A stretch of DNA of 18,236 nucleotides, taken from contig CALCDT010000202.1 of the NCBI GenBank assembly GCA_937900425.1, positions 1-18,236 on the forward strand. The letters are read 5' to 3'. This DNA comes from an uncultured Alphaproteobacteria bacterium. Lineage in GTDB: Bacteria; Pseudomonadota; Alphaproteobacteria; Rhizobiales; Pleomorphomonadaceae. The notes under the pieces are model-generated. The model was not told where the DNA came from. It saw only the letters and a list, made by a program, of their open reading frames with translations, and ran no database searches. Each line of letters begins with the position of its first letter. Position 1 is the first letter of the stretch. Of this stretch, positions 10,132 through 17,192 are shown piece after piece. The translations under genes were made by a program, and so were the position numbers.

Positions 10132-11463
10132 ATGCCCGGTCCCACCGTCGTGCCCGTCCACGGCGACGCCGACCTGCCCGATCGCGTCGACGTGGTGGTG
10201 ATCGGCGGCGGCATAATCGGCTGCGCGACCGCCCTTGAACTCGCCGAGCGCGGCGTTCGGGTGGCGCTGTGCGAAAAGGGCGGCATCGGCCAGGAGCAGT
10301 CGAGCCGCAACTGGGGCTGGGTGCGGATCTCCCGGCGCGATCCGCGCGAGGTGCCGCTGATGGCCGAATCGATCCGGATCTGGAGCGATCTCGACCGCCG
10401 CACCGGCCGCGAGACCGGCTACACCCGCGCCGGCATCGTCTTCACCTGCCCGACCGACGAGGAGGTCGGCGACTACACCCGATGGCTGCGCCATCTCGAC
10501 GGTCTGCAGCTGTCCTCGCGCATCGTCGACGCCGCCGAATTCCGGCGGATGTATCCCGACGCGACGATCGACGTGAAGGGCGCGCTGGTGACGCCGGTCG
10601 ACGGCCGCGCCGAGCCGCAGAAGGCGGCGCCCGCCATCGCCGAGGCCGCCCGCGACAAGGGCGCCGCCATCCTCACCGAATGCGCCGTGCGCGGCATCGA
10701 GACGGCGGGCGGGCGGATTTCCGGCGTCGTCACCGAGCGCGGCTCCATAGCCTGCTCGGCCGTGGTGCTCGCCGGCGGTGCCTGGTCCAACCTGTTCTGC
10801 GGCCGCTTCGGCCTCGACCTGCCGCAGCTCACCGTCGTCAATTCGGTGCTGCGGACGAAACCGCTCGAAGGCGGGCCGACGGAGGCGATCTGGGCCGGCG
10901 ACTTCGCCTGCCGCCGCCGCGCCGACGGCGGCTACACCATCGCCAACGGCCGCGAAAACATCGTCGATTTCGTGCCCAATACCTTCCGCTACGCCCGCGC
11001 CTTCTGGCCGACGCTCAAGGAGGAGTGGGGCTCGCTGCGCTTCCGCCTCTCCGGCCGCTTCTTCGAGGAGGCCGGCACGCCGAAACGCTGGTCGATGGAC
11101 GAGGAGAGCCCGTTCGAGCGCTGCCGCGTCCTCGATCCGAAGCCGGCTACGGAACGGACGCTGAAGGCGCTCGCCGATCTTTCGAAGGCCTTTCCGGCCT
11201 TCGCCAGGGCCGAAGTCGCCCAGCACTGGGCCGGCCGCATCGACGTCACCCCCGACGCGATCCCGGTGATGTCGCCGGTCGACGCCGTCCCCGGCTTCTT
11301 CATCGCCACCGGCTTCTCCGGCCATGGCTTCGGCATCGGCCCGGGCGCCGGCCGGCTGATGGCCGACCTCGTCACCGGCCGCACCCCTGTGGTCGATCCC
11401 TCCGCCTTCCGCTTCTCCCGCTTCACCGACGGCTCGAAGGTCGCGCCCGACGCGGGGTTCTGA
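10132..11463 (+). CDS. FAD-dependent oxidoreductase, DAO/DadA family
   Basis: A 443-aa flavoenzyme of the D-amino-acid oxidase/dehydrogenase fold. The Rossmann motif VVVIGGGIIGCATALELAERG lies near residues 21-41 with the ribose-binding acidic residue in ALCEKG (Glu48). SSRNWGWVR (58-65) is the conserved stretch after it. The C-terminal GFSGHGFGIGPGAGRLMADLVTG closes the FAD site. No signal peptide, so it is likely cytoplasmic or on the inner face of the membrane. The ATG at 10132 is chosen for its AGGAG 7 bases upstream; the open frame further upstream is not convincing. Substrate unknown (an amino acid or N-methylated amine is usual for the family). It stands alone and converges with recQ. 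Confidence 0.85.
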   Translation: MPGPTVVPVHGDADLPDRVDVVVIGGGIIGCATALELAERGVRVALCEKGGIGQEQSSRNWGWVRISRRDPREVPLMAESIRIWSDLDRRTGRETGYTRAGIVFTCPTDEEVGDYTRWLRHLDGLQLSSRIVDAAEFRRMYPDATIDVKGALVTPVDGRAEPQKAAPAIAEAARDKGAAILTECAVRGIETAGGRISGVVTERGSIACSAVVLAGGAWSNLFCGRFGLDLPQLTVVNSVLRTKPLEGGPTEAIWAGDFACRRRADGGYTIANGRENIVDFVPNTFRYARAFWPTLKEEWGSLRFRLSGRFFEEAGTPKRWSMDEESPFERCRVLDPKPATERTLKALADLSKAFPAFARAEVAQHWAGRIDVTPDAIPVMSPVDAVPGFFIATGFSGHGFGIGPGAGRLMADLVTGRTPVVDPSAFRFSRFTDGSKVAPDAGF

Positions 11464-11486
11464 GGCGCGGGGTTCCGAGCGGGACC

Positions 11487-13364
11487 TCAAAAATCCCGGA
11501 TCACCTGCAAAAACCGCTCGCCGAAGCGTTCGAGCTTGGTGCGGCCGACGCCGGAGACGGCGAGCATCGCCTCCTCGTCCTCCGGTCGCTCGCGGGCGAG
11601 GGCGACGAGGGTGGTGTCGGGGAAGACGACGTAGGGCGGCACCGACAATTCCTTCGCGATCGCCGTGCGCTCGGCCCGGAGCGCCTCGAACAGGGCGCCG
11701 TCGGCCTCGTCGAGACCCTCGCGGGCGTTGCGCGCGGCGGGCGAGGCCTCGCGGGCGGCGCGGCCCTTGGTCGGCCGGTCCTTGCGGAAGCGCACGGCGC
11801 GCTCGCGCCGGAACACCGCGCGGGCCTCCGGCTCGAGCCGCAGCGCCCCGAAGGCCGAATGGTCGACCGAGACGAGGCCGGCGGCGAGCAGCTGGCGGTA
11901 GACCGACTGCCAGACCTTGGCCGACAGATCCTTGCCGGCGCCGAACACCGGCATCTGGTCGTGGCCGAAGCGGCTGGTCTTGTCGTTGGCGACGCCCGTC
12001 AGCACGTCGACCAGATGGCCGGCGCCGAAACGCTCGCCGGTGCGGTAGACCGCCGCCAGCGCCTTGATAGCCGCCTCGGTTCCGTCCCAGGTCTCGACCG
12101 GCTTCAGGCAGGTGTCGCAATTGCCGCAGTTGCCGGGATGGGCCTCGCCGAAGTGGGCGAGGATCGCCTGGCGCCGGCAGCCCGGCGTCTCGCAGATCGC
12201 CAGCAGCGCGTTGAGCTTGGAGCGCTCCACGCGCTTGACCTCGTCGGAGGCGGCGCTCTCGTCGATCATCCGCCCGCGCTGGACGACGTCGGCCATGCCG
12301 TAGGCCATCCAGACCTCCGAGGGCAGGCCGTCGCGGCCGGCGCGGCCGGTCTCCTGGTAATAGGCCTCGACCGAACCGGGCAGATCGAGATGGGCGACGT
12401 AGCGCACGTTCGGCTTGTCGATGCCCATGCCGAAGGCGACGGTGGCGACGAGGCAGAGATCCTCTTCCTTGAGGAAGGCGTCCTGGTGGGCCTCGCGCGT
12501 CGCCCGCTCCATGCCGGCGTGATAGGCGAGCGAGCGGATGCCGTGGCCGTTGAGGAAGGCGGCGGTGTCCTCGACCTTGGCGCGCGACAGGCAGTAGACG
12601 ATGCCGCTCGCGCCCCTGTGGCGGGCGAGGAAGCGCAGCAGCTGCTGGCGCGGCTGGTCGCGTTCGACGATCTCGTAGGCGATGTTCGGCCGGTCGAAGG
12701 AGGTGGTGAAGACCTTCGCCGAGGCGAGCCGCAGCCGCTCGATCAGGTCGTCGCGGGTGTGCGGGTCGGCGGTCGCCGTCAGCGCCATCCGCGGCACGCC
12801 CGGAAACGCGTCGGCGAGCTCGCCGAGGGCGCCGTATTCGGGGCGGAAGTCGTGGCCCCACTGCGAGACGCAATGGGCCTCGTCGATGGCGATCAGCGCC
12901 AGCGGCGTCTCCGCGATCATGTCGCGGAACGCCGGCGTCAGGATGCGCTCGGGCGTGACGTAGAGCAGGTCGAGCATTCCCTCGCGCAGCGCCCGGCGCA
13001 CCTCGCCGGCCTCGTCCCGGCTCAGCGAGGAGTTGAGCACCGCGGCCCGCACGCCGAACTGCTTCAGCGCCTCGACCTGGTCGCGCATCAGCGCGATCAG
13101 CGGCGAGACGACGAGGCCGACGCCCGGCCGGCACAGCGCCGGGATCTGGAAGCACAGCGACTTACCGGCGCCCGTCGGAAACAGCACCACCGCGTCGCCG
13201 CCGGCGGTGACGTGCTCGACGACCTCGTCCTGGCGGCCGCGGAAGGCGGGGTAGCCCCAGACCTGCCGCAGCACGTCGAGCGGGCGGCGGGTGGCGGAGG
13301 CCTCGAACAGGGCGTCGAGGGCGGAAGACGGGTTCGGCATCGATTCGCTCATGGGAGGGCGCAT
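11487..13364 (-). CDS. recQ: ATP-dependent DNA helicase RecQ
   Basis: A superfamily 2 3'-5' helicase of 625 aa acting in recombination and repair. In order: motif 0 FRGRQDEVV (41-49), Walker A FPTGAGKS (62-69), DEAHCVSQWGHDFRPEY (DEAH 161-164 plus the RecQ aromatic loop), the second RecA lobe with QETGRAGRDG, a four-Cys zinc site (CETPGC...NCGNCDTC), the RQC winged helix, and a C-terminal HRDC domain (FEALRAERTAIAKELSVPPY onward). Length and all domains are normal. The start is uncertain: ATGs at 13364, 13352 and 13340 precede the first conserved residues and none has a clear ribosome-binding site; the longest is given. It ends 23 bp from the convergent oxidoreductase gene. Confidence 0.95.
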   Translation of the reverse strand: MRPPMSESMPNPSSALDALFEASATRRPLDVLRQVWGYPAFRGRQDEVVEHVTAGGDAVVLFPTGAGKSLCFQIPALCRPGVGLVVSPLIALMRDQVEALKQFGVRAAVLNSSLSRDEAGEVRRALREGMLDLLYVTPERILTPAFRDMIAETPLALIAIDEAHCVSQWGHDFRPEYGALGELADAFPGVPRMALTATADPHTRDDLIERLRLASAKVFTTSFDRPNIAYEIVERDQPRQQLLRFLARHRGASGIVYCLSRAKVEDTAAFLNGHGIRSLAYHAGMERATREAHQDAFLKEEDLCLVATVAFGMGIDKPNVRYVAHLDLPGSVEAYYQETGRAGRDGLPSEVWMAYGMADVVQRGRMIDESAASDEVKRVERSKLNALLAICETPGCRRQAILAHFGEAHPGNCGNCDTCLKPVETWDGTEAAIKALAAVYRTGERFGAGHLVDVLTGVANDKTSRFGHDQMPVFGAGKDLSAKVWQSVYRQLLAAGLVSVDHSAFGALRLEPEARAVFRRERAVRFRKDRPTKGRAAREASPAARNAREGLDEADGALFEALRAERTAIAKELSVPPYVVFPDTTLVALARERPEDEEAMLAVSGVGRTKLERFGERFLQVIRDF

Positions 13365-13497
13365 CTATGGCACGCCCGCGCGCCGATGTCCGCCTCCCTG
13401 GGACGGAAAGTCGGGGACGGACGGCGCGGCGATCGTATGGAGCCCGGTCGTCGGCGTCGGCGACGGCGATGGCGGCCAGGTGCCGGCGGCGACCCCT

Positions 13498-14808
13498 TCA
13501 CTCGGCGGCGGCCGGTTCGTCCGGCCGGCGGCGCGGCAGCAACCCGCCGATCGCGGCGAAGGCGACGACGGCGAGGGCGCCACAGAAGGCGGTGAGCGCG
13601 AGCGCCCCCGGGGCGCCGAGCCGGTCCATGGCGAGGGCGAAGGCGAAGGGCGCAGCGGCACCGACGACGAGCCGCACCGCCATGATCCGGCCCTGCCGGG
13701 CGCCATAGCCCCTGGCGCCGAACAAGGCGAGCGGCAGCGTGCCGCCGACGATGCTGTAGAGGCCGTGGCCCATGCCGAAGACGACGGCGAACACCATCGC
13801 GCCGGGAAAGGACGGTGCGCTGGCGAGCAGCAGCAGCAGCGCCGCCGGCAGCGCCGCCGCCGAGACGACGGCGAGGGTGAGCTGGGACAATCCGCGACCG
13901 AACAGCATGTTGATCAGCCGGCTCGCGACCTGGGAGGGGCCGAACAGCGTGCCGACGGCGACGCCGGCGAGGCCGAGGCCGAGGGCGCCGAGCATCGGCA
14001 GCATGTGGACGAGGACGGCGGAGCCGACGAAGCTCTGGAAGGCGAAGCCGGCGGCCATCAGCGCGAAGCCGCGCCCGCGCCGGTCGGCCGGCAGCAGCCC
14101 GCCGGCCGGCGCCTCGACCACCGCTGCGGCGATCTCGCCCGTCCCGCGCCGGCTATCGGCGAGCGACCCCTCAATGGGCGGACGGGCGGCGAGCGGGCGG
14201 GCGAGGGGCCGCGACAGCGCGGCGTGGATCGGCAGGCAGACCAGAAGGTTCATCGCCGCGAAGACGAGATAGACCTGCCGCCAGTCGAGCAGGCCGGCGA
14301 GCCAGGTGGTGAGCGGCCAGAACAAGGTCGAGGCGAAGCCGGCGATCAGCGTCAGGTGGACGATGCTGCGCTGGGCGCGGGCGCCGTGGCGCTGGACGCA
14401 GAGCGGGAAGGCCGCGCCGTATTGCACCAGGGTCGCCGCCATCTCGATGGCGATCAGCCCCGCAACGAAGGCGGGGCCCGAGGGGGCGAAGGCGCAGCCG
14501 GCGAGGGCGAGGGCTGCGGCGAGCGAGCCGGCGGTCATCACCCGGCCGGCGCCGAAGCGGTCGATCCAGCGTCCGGTCCACGGGGCGAGCAGGCCGCCGG
14601 CGAGCAGCGCTGCCGACCGCGCGCCGAACATCCACGCGTCCGGCCAACCGAAATCCGCCGCCATCGCCGGGGCGAGCAGGGCGAAGGCGTAGTAGAGCGT
14701 GCCGTAGCCGACGATCTGGCTGACGCCGAGGGTGGCGACCTCGCGCCAGGCCCGCGCCTCGCCAGGGCCGTCGGTCGCGGGCCGGCCCGCCTCCGCCTCA
14801 ACGACCAT
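13498..14808 (-). CDS. MFS exporter downstream of arsR
   Basis: A major facilitator superfamily transporter of 436 aa with about 12 hydrophobic helices and a cytoplasmic loop rich in Arg/Pro/Ala in the middle (ALSRPLARPLAARPPIEGS). The loop between helices 2 and 3 has WTGRWIDRFGAGRVM, the usual MFS motif-A position. The start at 14808 is chosen because GAGG lies 6 bases upstream; ATGs at 14814 and 14859 are in frame. The gene overlaps the end of arsR, so the two are co-transcribed. With an arsenite-type ArsR as its partner, export of trivalent arsenicals or antimonite is plausible, but no substrate signature is visible and this is inferred from context only. Confidence 0.8.
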   Translation of the reverse strand: MVVEAEAGRPATDGPGEARAWREVATLGVSQIVGYGTLYYAFALLAPAMAADFGWPDAWMFGARSAALLAGGLLAPWTGRWIDRFGAGRVMTAGSLAAALALAGCAFAPSGPAFVAGLIAIEMAATLVQYGAAFPLCVQRHGARAQRSIVHLTLIAGFASTLFWPLTTWLAGLLDWRQVYLVFAAMNLLVCLPIHAALSRPLARPLAARPPIEGSLADSRRGTGEIAAAVVEAPAGGLLPADRRGRGFALMAAGFAFQSFVGSAVLVHMLPMLGALGLGLAGVAVGTLFGPSQVASRLINMLFGRGLSQLTLAVVSAAALPAALLLLLASAPSFPGAMVFAVVFGMGHGLYSIVGGTLPLALFGARGYGARQGRIMAVRLVVGAAAPFAFALAMDRLGAPGALALTAFCGALAVVAFAAIGGLLPRRRPDEPAAAE

Positions 14809-15151
14809 CGTCATCCTCGCCGTGCGGAACGGGGATGGCGGTCGCGGCCGCCTCGGCACCGCCGCTCCGCCGGCAGCAGTCGCGCAGCAGGAAGTCGGCG
14901 AGGCCGGTGAGGGCCGGGTAGACGGCGCTGTAGCGGATCGTGCGGCCGTCGCGGCGGGCGGCGACGAGCCCGGCCCGGTCGAGCCGGGCGAGATGGAACG
15001 ACATCCGCGACGAAGACGCCCCGTCCATCGCCGCGCCGATCACCCCGGCCGGCAACCCTTCCGGCCAGGCCTCGACCAGCAGCCGGACGATCCGGAGGCG
15101 CGTCGGCTCCGACAGGGCCGAGAAAGAGGCGAGGGCGTCGTCCTCGGTCAT
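14798..15151 (-). CDS. arsR: ArsR-family metalloregulator with C-terminal Cys-Cys site
   Basis: A 117-aa winged-helix repressor of the ArsR/SmtB family: SALSEPTRLRIVRLLVEA (helices 1-2), then recognition helix SSRMSFHLARLDRAGLV, then the wing RRDGRTIRYSA. The vicinal Cys92-Cys93 in DFLLRDCCRR matches the C-terminal site of ArsRs of the AfArsR type, where a Cys pair near the C-terminus binds As(III)/Sb(III); the third nearby Cys of that type is not seen here. It is the first gene of a two-gene operon with the MFS exporter, with a palindrome just upstream that could be its operator. Arsenite response is likely but not certain; cadmium/zinc-type residues are not evident. Confidence 0.87.
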   Translation of the reverse strand: MTEDDALASFSALSEPTRLRIVRLLVEAWPEGLPAGVIGAAMDGASSSRMSFHLARLDRAGLVAARRDGRTIRYSAVYPALTGLADFLLRDCCRRSGGAEAAATAIPVPHGEDDDGR

Positions 15152-15164
15152 GGAGCGTCTCGAT

Positions 15165-15187
15165 ATCTCATGAGATGTTGAGATGTC
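15165..15187. promoter_or_regulatory. Candidate ArsR operator
   Basis: A perfect 12-bp palindrome ATCTCATGAGAT (15165-15176) 14 bp upstream of the arsR ATG, followed by a direct repeat of TGAGATGT (half at 15171, second at 15180). Such dyads in front of arsR are the usual place for autorepression. No binding data; the -10/-35 boxes are not clear. Confidence 0.5.
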
Positions 15188-15495
15188 TCTAGCCCGAAAT
15201 CCGCCGCCCCGCCAGCCCGTCTCTCATCGCCGACGGAAGAAGGGGTGCCGGGCGCCTCGGCGGCGCGCAGCGAAAGGGGGTAGGGTTTGCTCACAGATCT
15301 GGCCGGCGATCGAGCGCGGAGCGGCGAGACCCGACGCCGGAGTGCGGGGGATCGCATCCCCGGTGATCCACCGATGTCCGGTTCGGCATATTCGGCGGAC
15401 ATATGGGATTTCCGCCTCTCTCCCGTCTTCACCGGCCCTGAGCCGGTGACCCAATGGCCTCACCGGGCGGGAGGGTGTCAGTGAAGGGAGACAAG
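15188..15495. other. Gene-free region upstream of arsR
   Basis: Contains no credible gene; open frames here have no family features. A small hairpin GGGGAT-CGC-ATCCCC lies at 15347-15361. GGTGACCCAATGGCC at 15445-15459 is a short diverged copy of the repeat described at 15496-15770. Confidence 0.4.
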
Positions 15496-15559
15496 CATGT
15501 TTGATCAATCGGTTGGGACCGTCTTCGCCGCACGGCCATTGGGTCGCCGGGTCGAGCCC
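15496..15559 (+). repeat. 64-bp intergenic repeat, forward copy
   Basis: Contains GCACGGCCATTGGGTCGCC and continues into a CCGGGTCGAGCCCGG dyad. It is nearly the inverse of 15707-15770. Translations of this family (PHGHWVAGSSPAMT) turn up as spurious ORFs in alphaproteobacterial genomes, a sign of a widespread non-coding repeat. Confidence 0.7.
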
Positions 15560-15706
15560 GGCGATGACGACAGAGAGGGAATTCGTTGGCGCCGCCGGTC
15601 CGGCGGGCCGAGATGCGGCTCCGAGTGCGCACCATGCACGCCGACGAATATCTTCATCGAATCAAGGTGCTGATCCACAGGAGCCGAACACGAAGCGGAC
15701 AGCAGT

Positions 15707-15770
15707 GGGCTCGACTCGGCGACCCAATGGCCGTGCGGCGAAGACCAGTCCAACGCTCTGATTAAACGTG
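15707..15770 (-). repeat. 64-bp intergenic repeat, inverted copy
   Basis: Reverse complement of the 15496-15559 repeat with a few mismatches, mostly in the part beyond TCTTCGCCGCACGG. The 147-bp spacer between the copies holds no gene. A further diverged copy of the CCGGxTCGAxxCCGGxGATG part is at 15812-15840. Confidence 0.7.
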
Positions 15771-15970
15771 TTTATCTCACTCTCGACGCAATTCCGACCG
15801 GTGATGTGATCGGGACACCGGCTCGATGCCGGTGATGTTGGAAGAGAAGGCTGAGATCCCTGACTCACGCCGAACTCGCCGAACCGGACAGCAGTGCGTC
15901 GATCGGGATGTTGCGGCACAGGGGGCGCGAAACGGCACAGCGGCGAGAAAAAGCGGCGCCGGAAACGCGA

Positions 15971-16000
15971 ACGCCTCCGGAGCGGTGCTCGCGGAGGCGT
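15971..16000 (-). terminator. Hairpin terminator downstream of the tRNA-Met remnant
   Basis: A perfect 8-bp stem ACGCCTCC/GGAGGCGT with a 14-base loop, 6 bp beyond the CCA end of the tRNA fragment. In the minus direction it is followed by TCGCGTTTCC and, about 19 bases on, by five T. It is probably the original terminator of the tRNA-Met gene, marking this side as native chromosome. Confidence 0.5.
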
Positions 16001-16006
16001 CGGTTC

Positions 16007-16051
16007 TGGTTGCGGGGGCAGGATTTGAACCTGCGGCCTTCAGGTTATGAG
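16007..16051 (-). tRNA. tRNA-Met(CAT) 3' fragment, attachment-site remnant
   Basis: Read on the minus strand: anticodon loop CTCATAA, 3' anticodon stem CCTGA, variable loop AGGCC, T-arm GCAGG-TTCAAAT-CCTGC (perfect stem), acceptor strand CCCCGCA, discriminator A and encoded CCA. The sequence just 5' of the loop (GTAGCC) cannot pair with CCTGA, and no acceptor 5' strand TGCGGGG exists in the preceding bases. The gene is therefore cut exactly at the anticodon loop. This is the pattern left by site-specific integration with crossover in the anticodon loop; the integrase gene nearby supports it. Not a functional tRNA. Confidence 0.85.
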
Positions 16052-16181
16052 GGCTACCCCATCGTTCGGAATACCTTTGTGATTTCCGTTGGTTAAGAGG
16101 ATTTCGGGCGCCAAACGTCGGCGTCGTGTCGCACGGAACAGCCGCAAACCGTTGGGAGCAAACGGGAATCCAGACGTGCCC

Positions 16182-16649
16182 TCATCCGCGCTGGCTCCGG
16201 AACCCCTCGTATCGCGGCCGGAGGCGGCATTGCAGGAAGCTCTCCAGCAGTGTCAGAACCGGAACGCCGAGGCTGGCCGGGAGCAGGATGTTGACCCGAT
16301 CCACGTTCGTTCGGATCCAGTTCCCGATCTCGGCCTGATCCGCGTCGCCCAGCCCGATGCGCTCGGCATCGGCGATCATGGAGGCCGCGAGCGTGCTCTG
16401 CGCGCTGCCTGGATTGTAGTGCTGGCTTGTGTAGCGCGCCTGGCTCTTGGGTCCGACCTTCCCGACCTTCAGCACGTCCTGGCCATGGGTGAAAATGTAG
16501 ACGGCCATCTGACCCGCTGGCAGCCGAGTGGGCGGCGCGTGGGGCGCGGGCAACGCCTCGATGCGGATGGCGTCTGCCGCCAGCGACACGCCCGCCAGCC
16601 GCGCGACGGTCGCGAAATCAGCGAGGGTCTGGTCCGGAAGCCATGTCAT
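16182..16649 (-). CDS. GIY-YIG/T5orf172-like nuclease-domain protein, 155 aa
   Basis: The N-terminal 45 residues have no recognisable domain. From residue 48 a GIY-YIG-like core follows: MAVYIFTHGQ (VYI at 50-52 for GIY), LKVGKVG (KVG at 61-63 for YIG, the Lys variant seen in T5orf172/MUG113 groups), conserved-type Arg72 in QARYTSQHYNPG, and Glu136 in LTLLESFLQCRLRPRYEG, the metal-binding Glu position. This is an educated match by motif, not a family assignment. The start at 16649 overlaps the stop of the upstream gene (ATGA), so the pair is translationally coupled; longer upstream frames overlap that gene and are rejected. Function unknown: possibly a nuclease acting with its partner. It is the last gene before the att site. 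Confidence 0.7.
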   Translation of the reverse strand: MTWLPDQTLADFATVARLAGVSLAADAIRIEALPAPHAPPTRLPAGQMAVYIFTHGQDVLKVGKVGPKSQARYTSQHYNPGSAQSTLAASMIADAERIGLGDADQAEIGNWIRTNVDRVNILLPASLGVPVLTLLESFLQCRLRPRYEGFRSQRG

Positions 16650-17146
16650 GGCGAGCCCTTGTCGAAGGCCCAGAGCGCCTTGTCGAGGGTGCGCATGGTG
16701 ATGTCGTGGGTCTTGGCAGTCGCCCGGCACAGCTCGAGGTATTCCAGCCATCTCTCGAAGGTGTAGAGCGTCGACCCGCCGACGGTGTTCATCGCCCTGA
16801 CGTCCAGAATCGGATACCGGTCGGGAAATGCGAAATGCAGGATCACGCTCGCCATCGGCCACTGCACACCACGGAGTGCCAGCAGCGCGCCGATGCGCAA
16901 TCGTTCAGAACCAGCAGCGAATGAAACGGCTGTGATCTCTTCGACCTCCGCCTCGGTGTTTTGACTGCACAGCTGGCGTGTGCGCCCGCCCCTCCACTTC
17001 CATTTCGCCACGGCGATCAGATCATCCCGCGTCATGTATCCACGCTGTGCCGCGGCCTGCATTCGGGCCCCGAGCACGTCATCCTCGTCGTAGACGTAGT
17101 GCCCGGCGTGTTCGAGGATCTGATCACGTGTCAAATTGATCTTCAT
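16646..17146 (-). CDS. Helix-hairpin-helix glycosylase-like protein, 166 aa
   Basis: Not recognised as a named family. The middle of the protein, LRGVQWPMASVILHFAFPDR (91-110) followed by YPILDVRAM with Asp115, resembles the hairpin (LPGVGxxTA) and catalytic-Asp stretch of HhH-GPD DNA glycosylases such as Ogg1 and EndoIII. The second Gly of the hairpin is replaced (VQW for VGx). No iron-sulfur Cys cluster is present. The N-terminal part is charged and helical (RGYMTRDDLIAVAKWK). It is shorter than typical glycosylases. It overlaps the GIY-YIG-like gene by 4 bp and follows the integrase by 46 bp, all on one strand. A base-excision or DNA-binding role is inferred from the motif only. Confidence 0.65.
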   Translation of the reverse strand: MKINLTRDQILEHAGHYVYDEDDVLGARMQAAAQRGYMTRDDLIAVAKWKWRGGRTRQLCSQNTEAEVEEITAVSFAAGSERLRIGALLALRGVQWPMASVILHFAFPDRYPILDVRAMNTVGGSTLYTFERWLEYLELCRATAKTHDITMRTLDKALWAFDKGSP

Positions 17147-17192
17147 GTCAGCAGGTTAGCGAGCGCGCGACGAGCCCGCCACCGGGAATTGC

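Noticed and set aside
10045..13155. A 1036-aa minus-strand and a 1108-aa plus-strand open frame over the oxidoreductase and recQ
   Set aside because: Both run across two real genes with full domain sets in other frames; composition is Arg/Gly/Ala rich, as expected of shadows in high-GC DNA.
15496..15919. Small proteins encoded in the repeat region (about 82-86 aa on either strand)
   Set aside because: They are translations of intergenic repeats (HGHWVAGSSP-type), with no ribosome-binding sites or domains.
16007..16085. A complete tRNA-Met gene on the minus strand
   Set aside because: Bases 5' of the anticodon loop cannot form the anticodon stem, D-arm or acceptor strand. A GGGGTAGC string there (16054-16061 region) resembles the start of a tRNA but is only 8 bases and lacks TGC before it.
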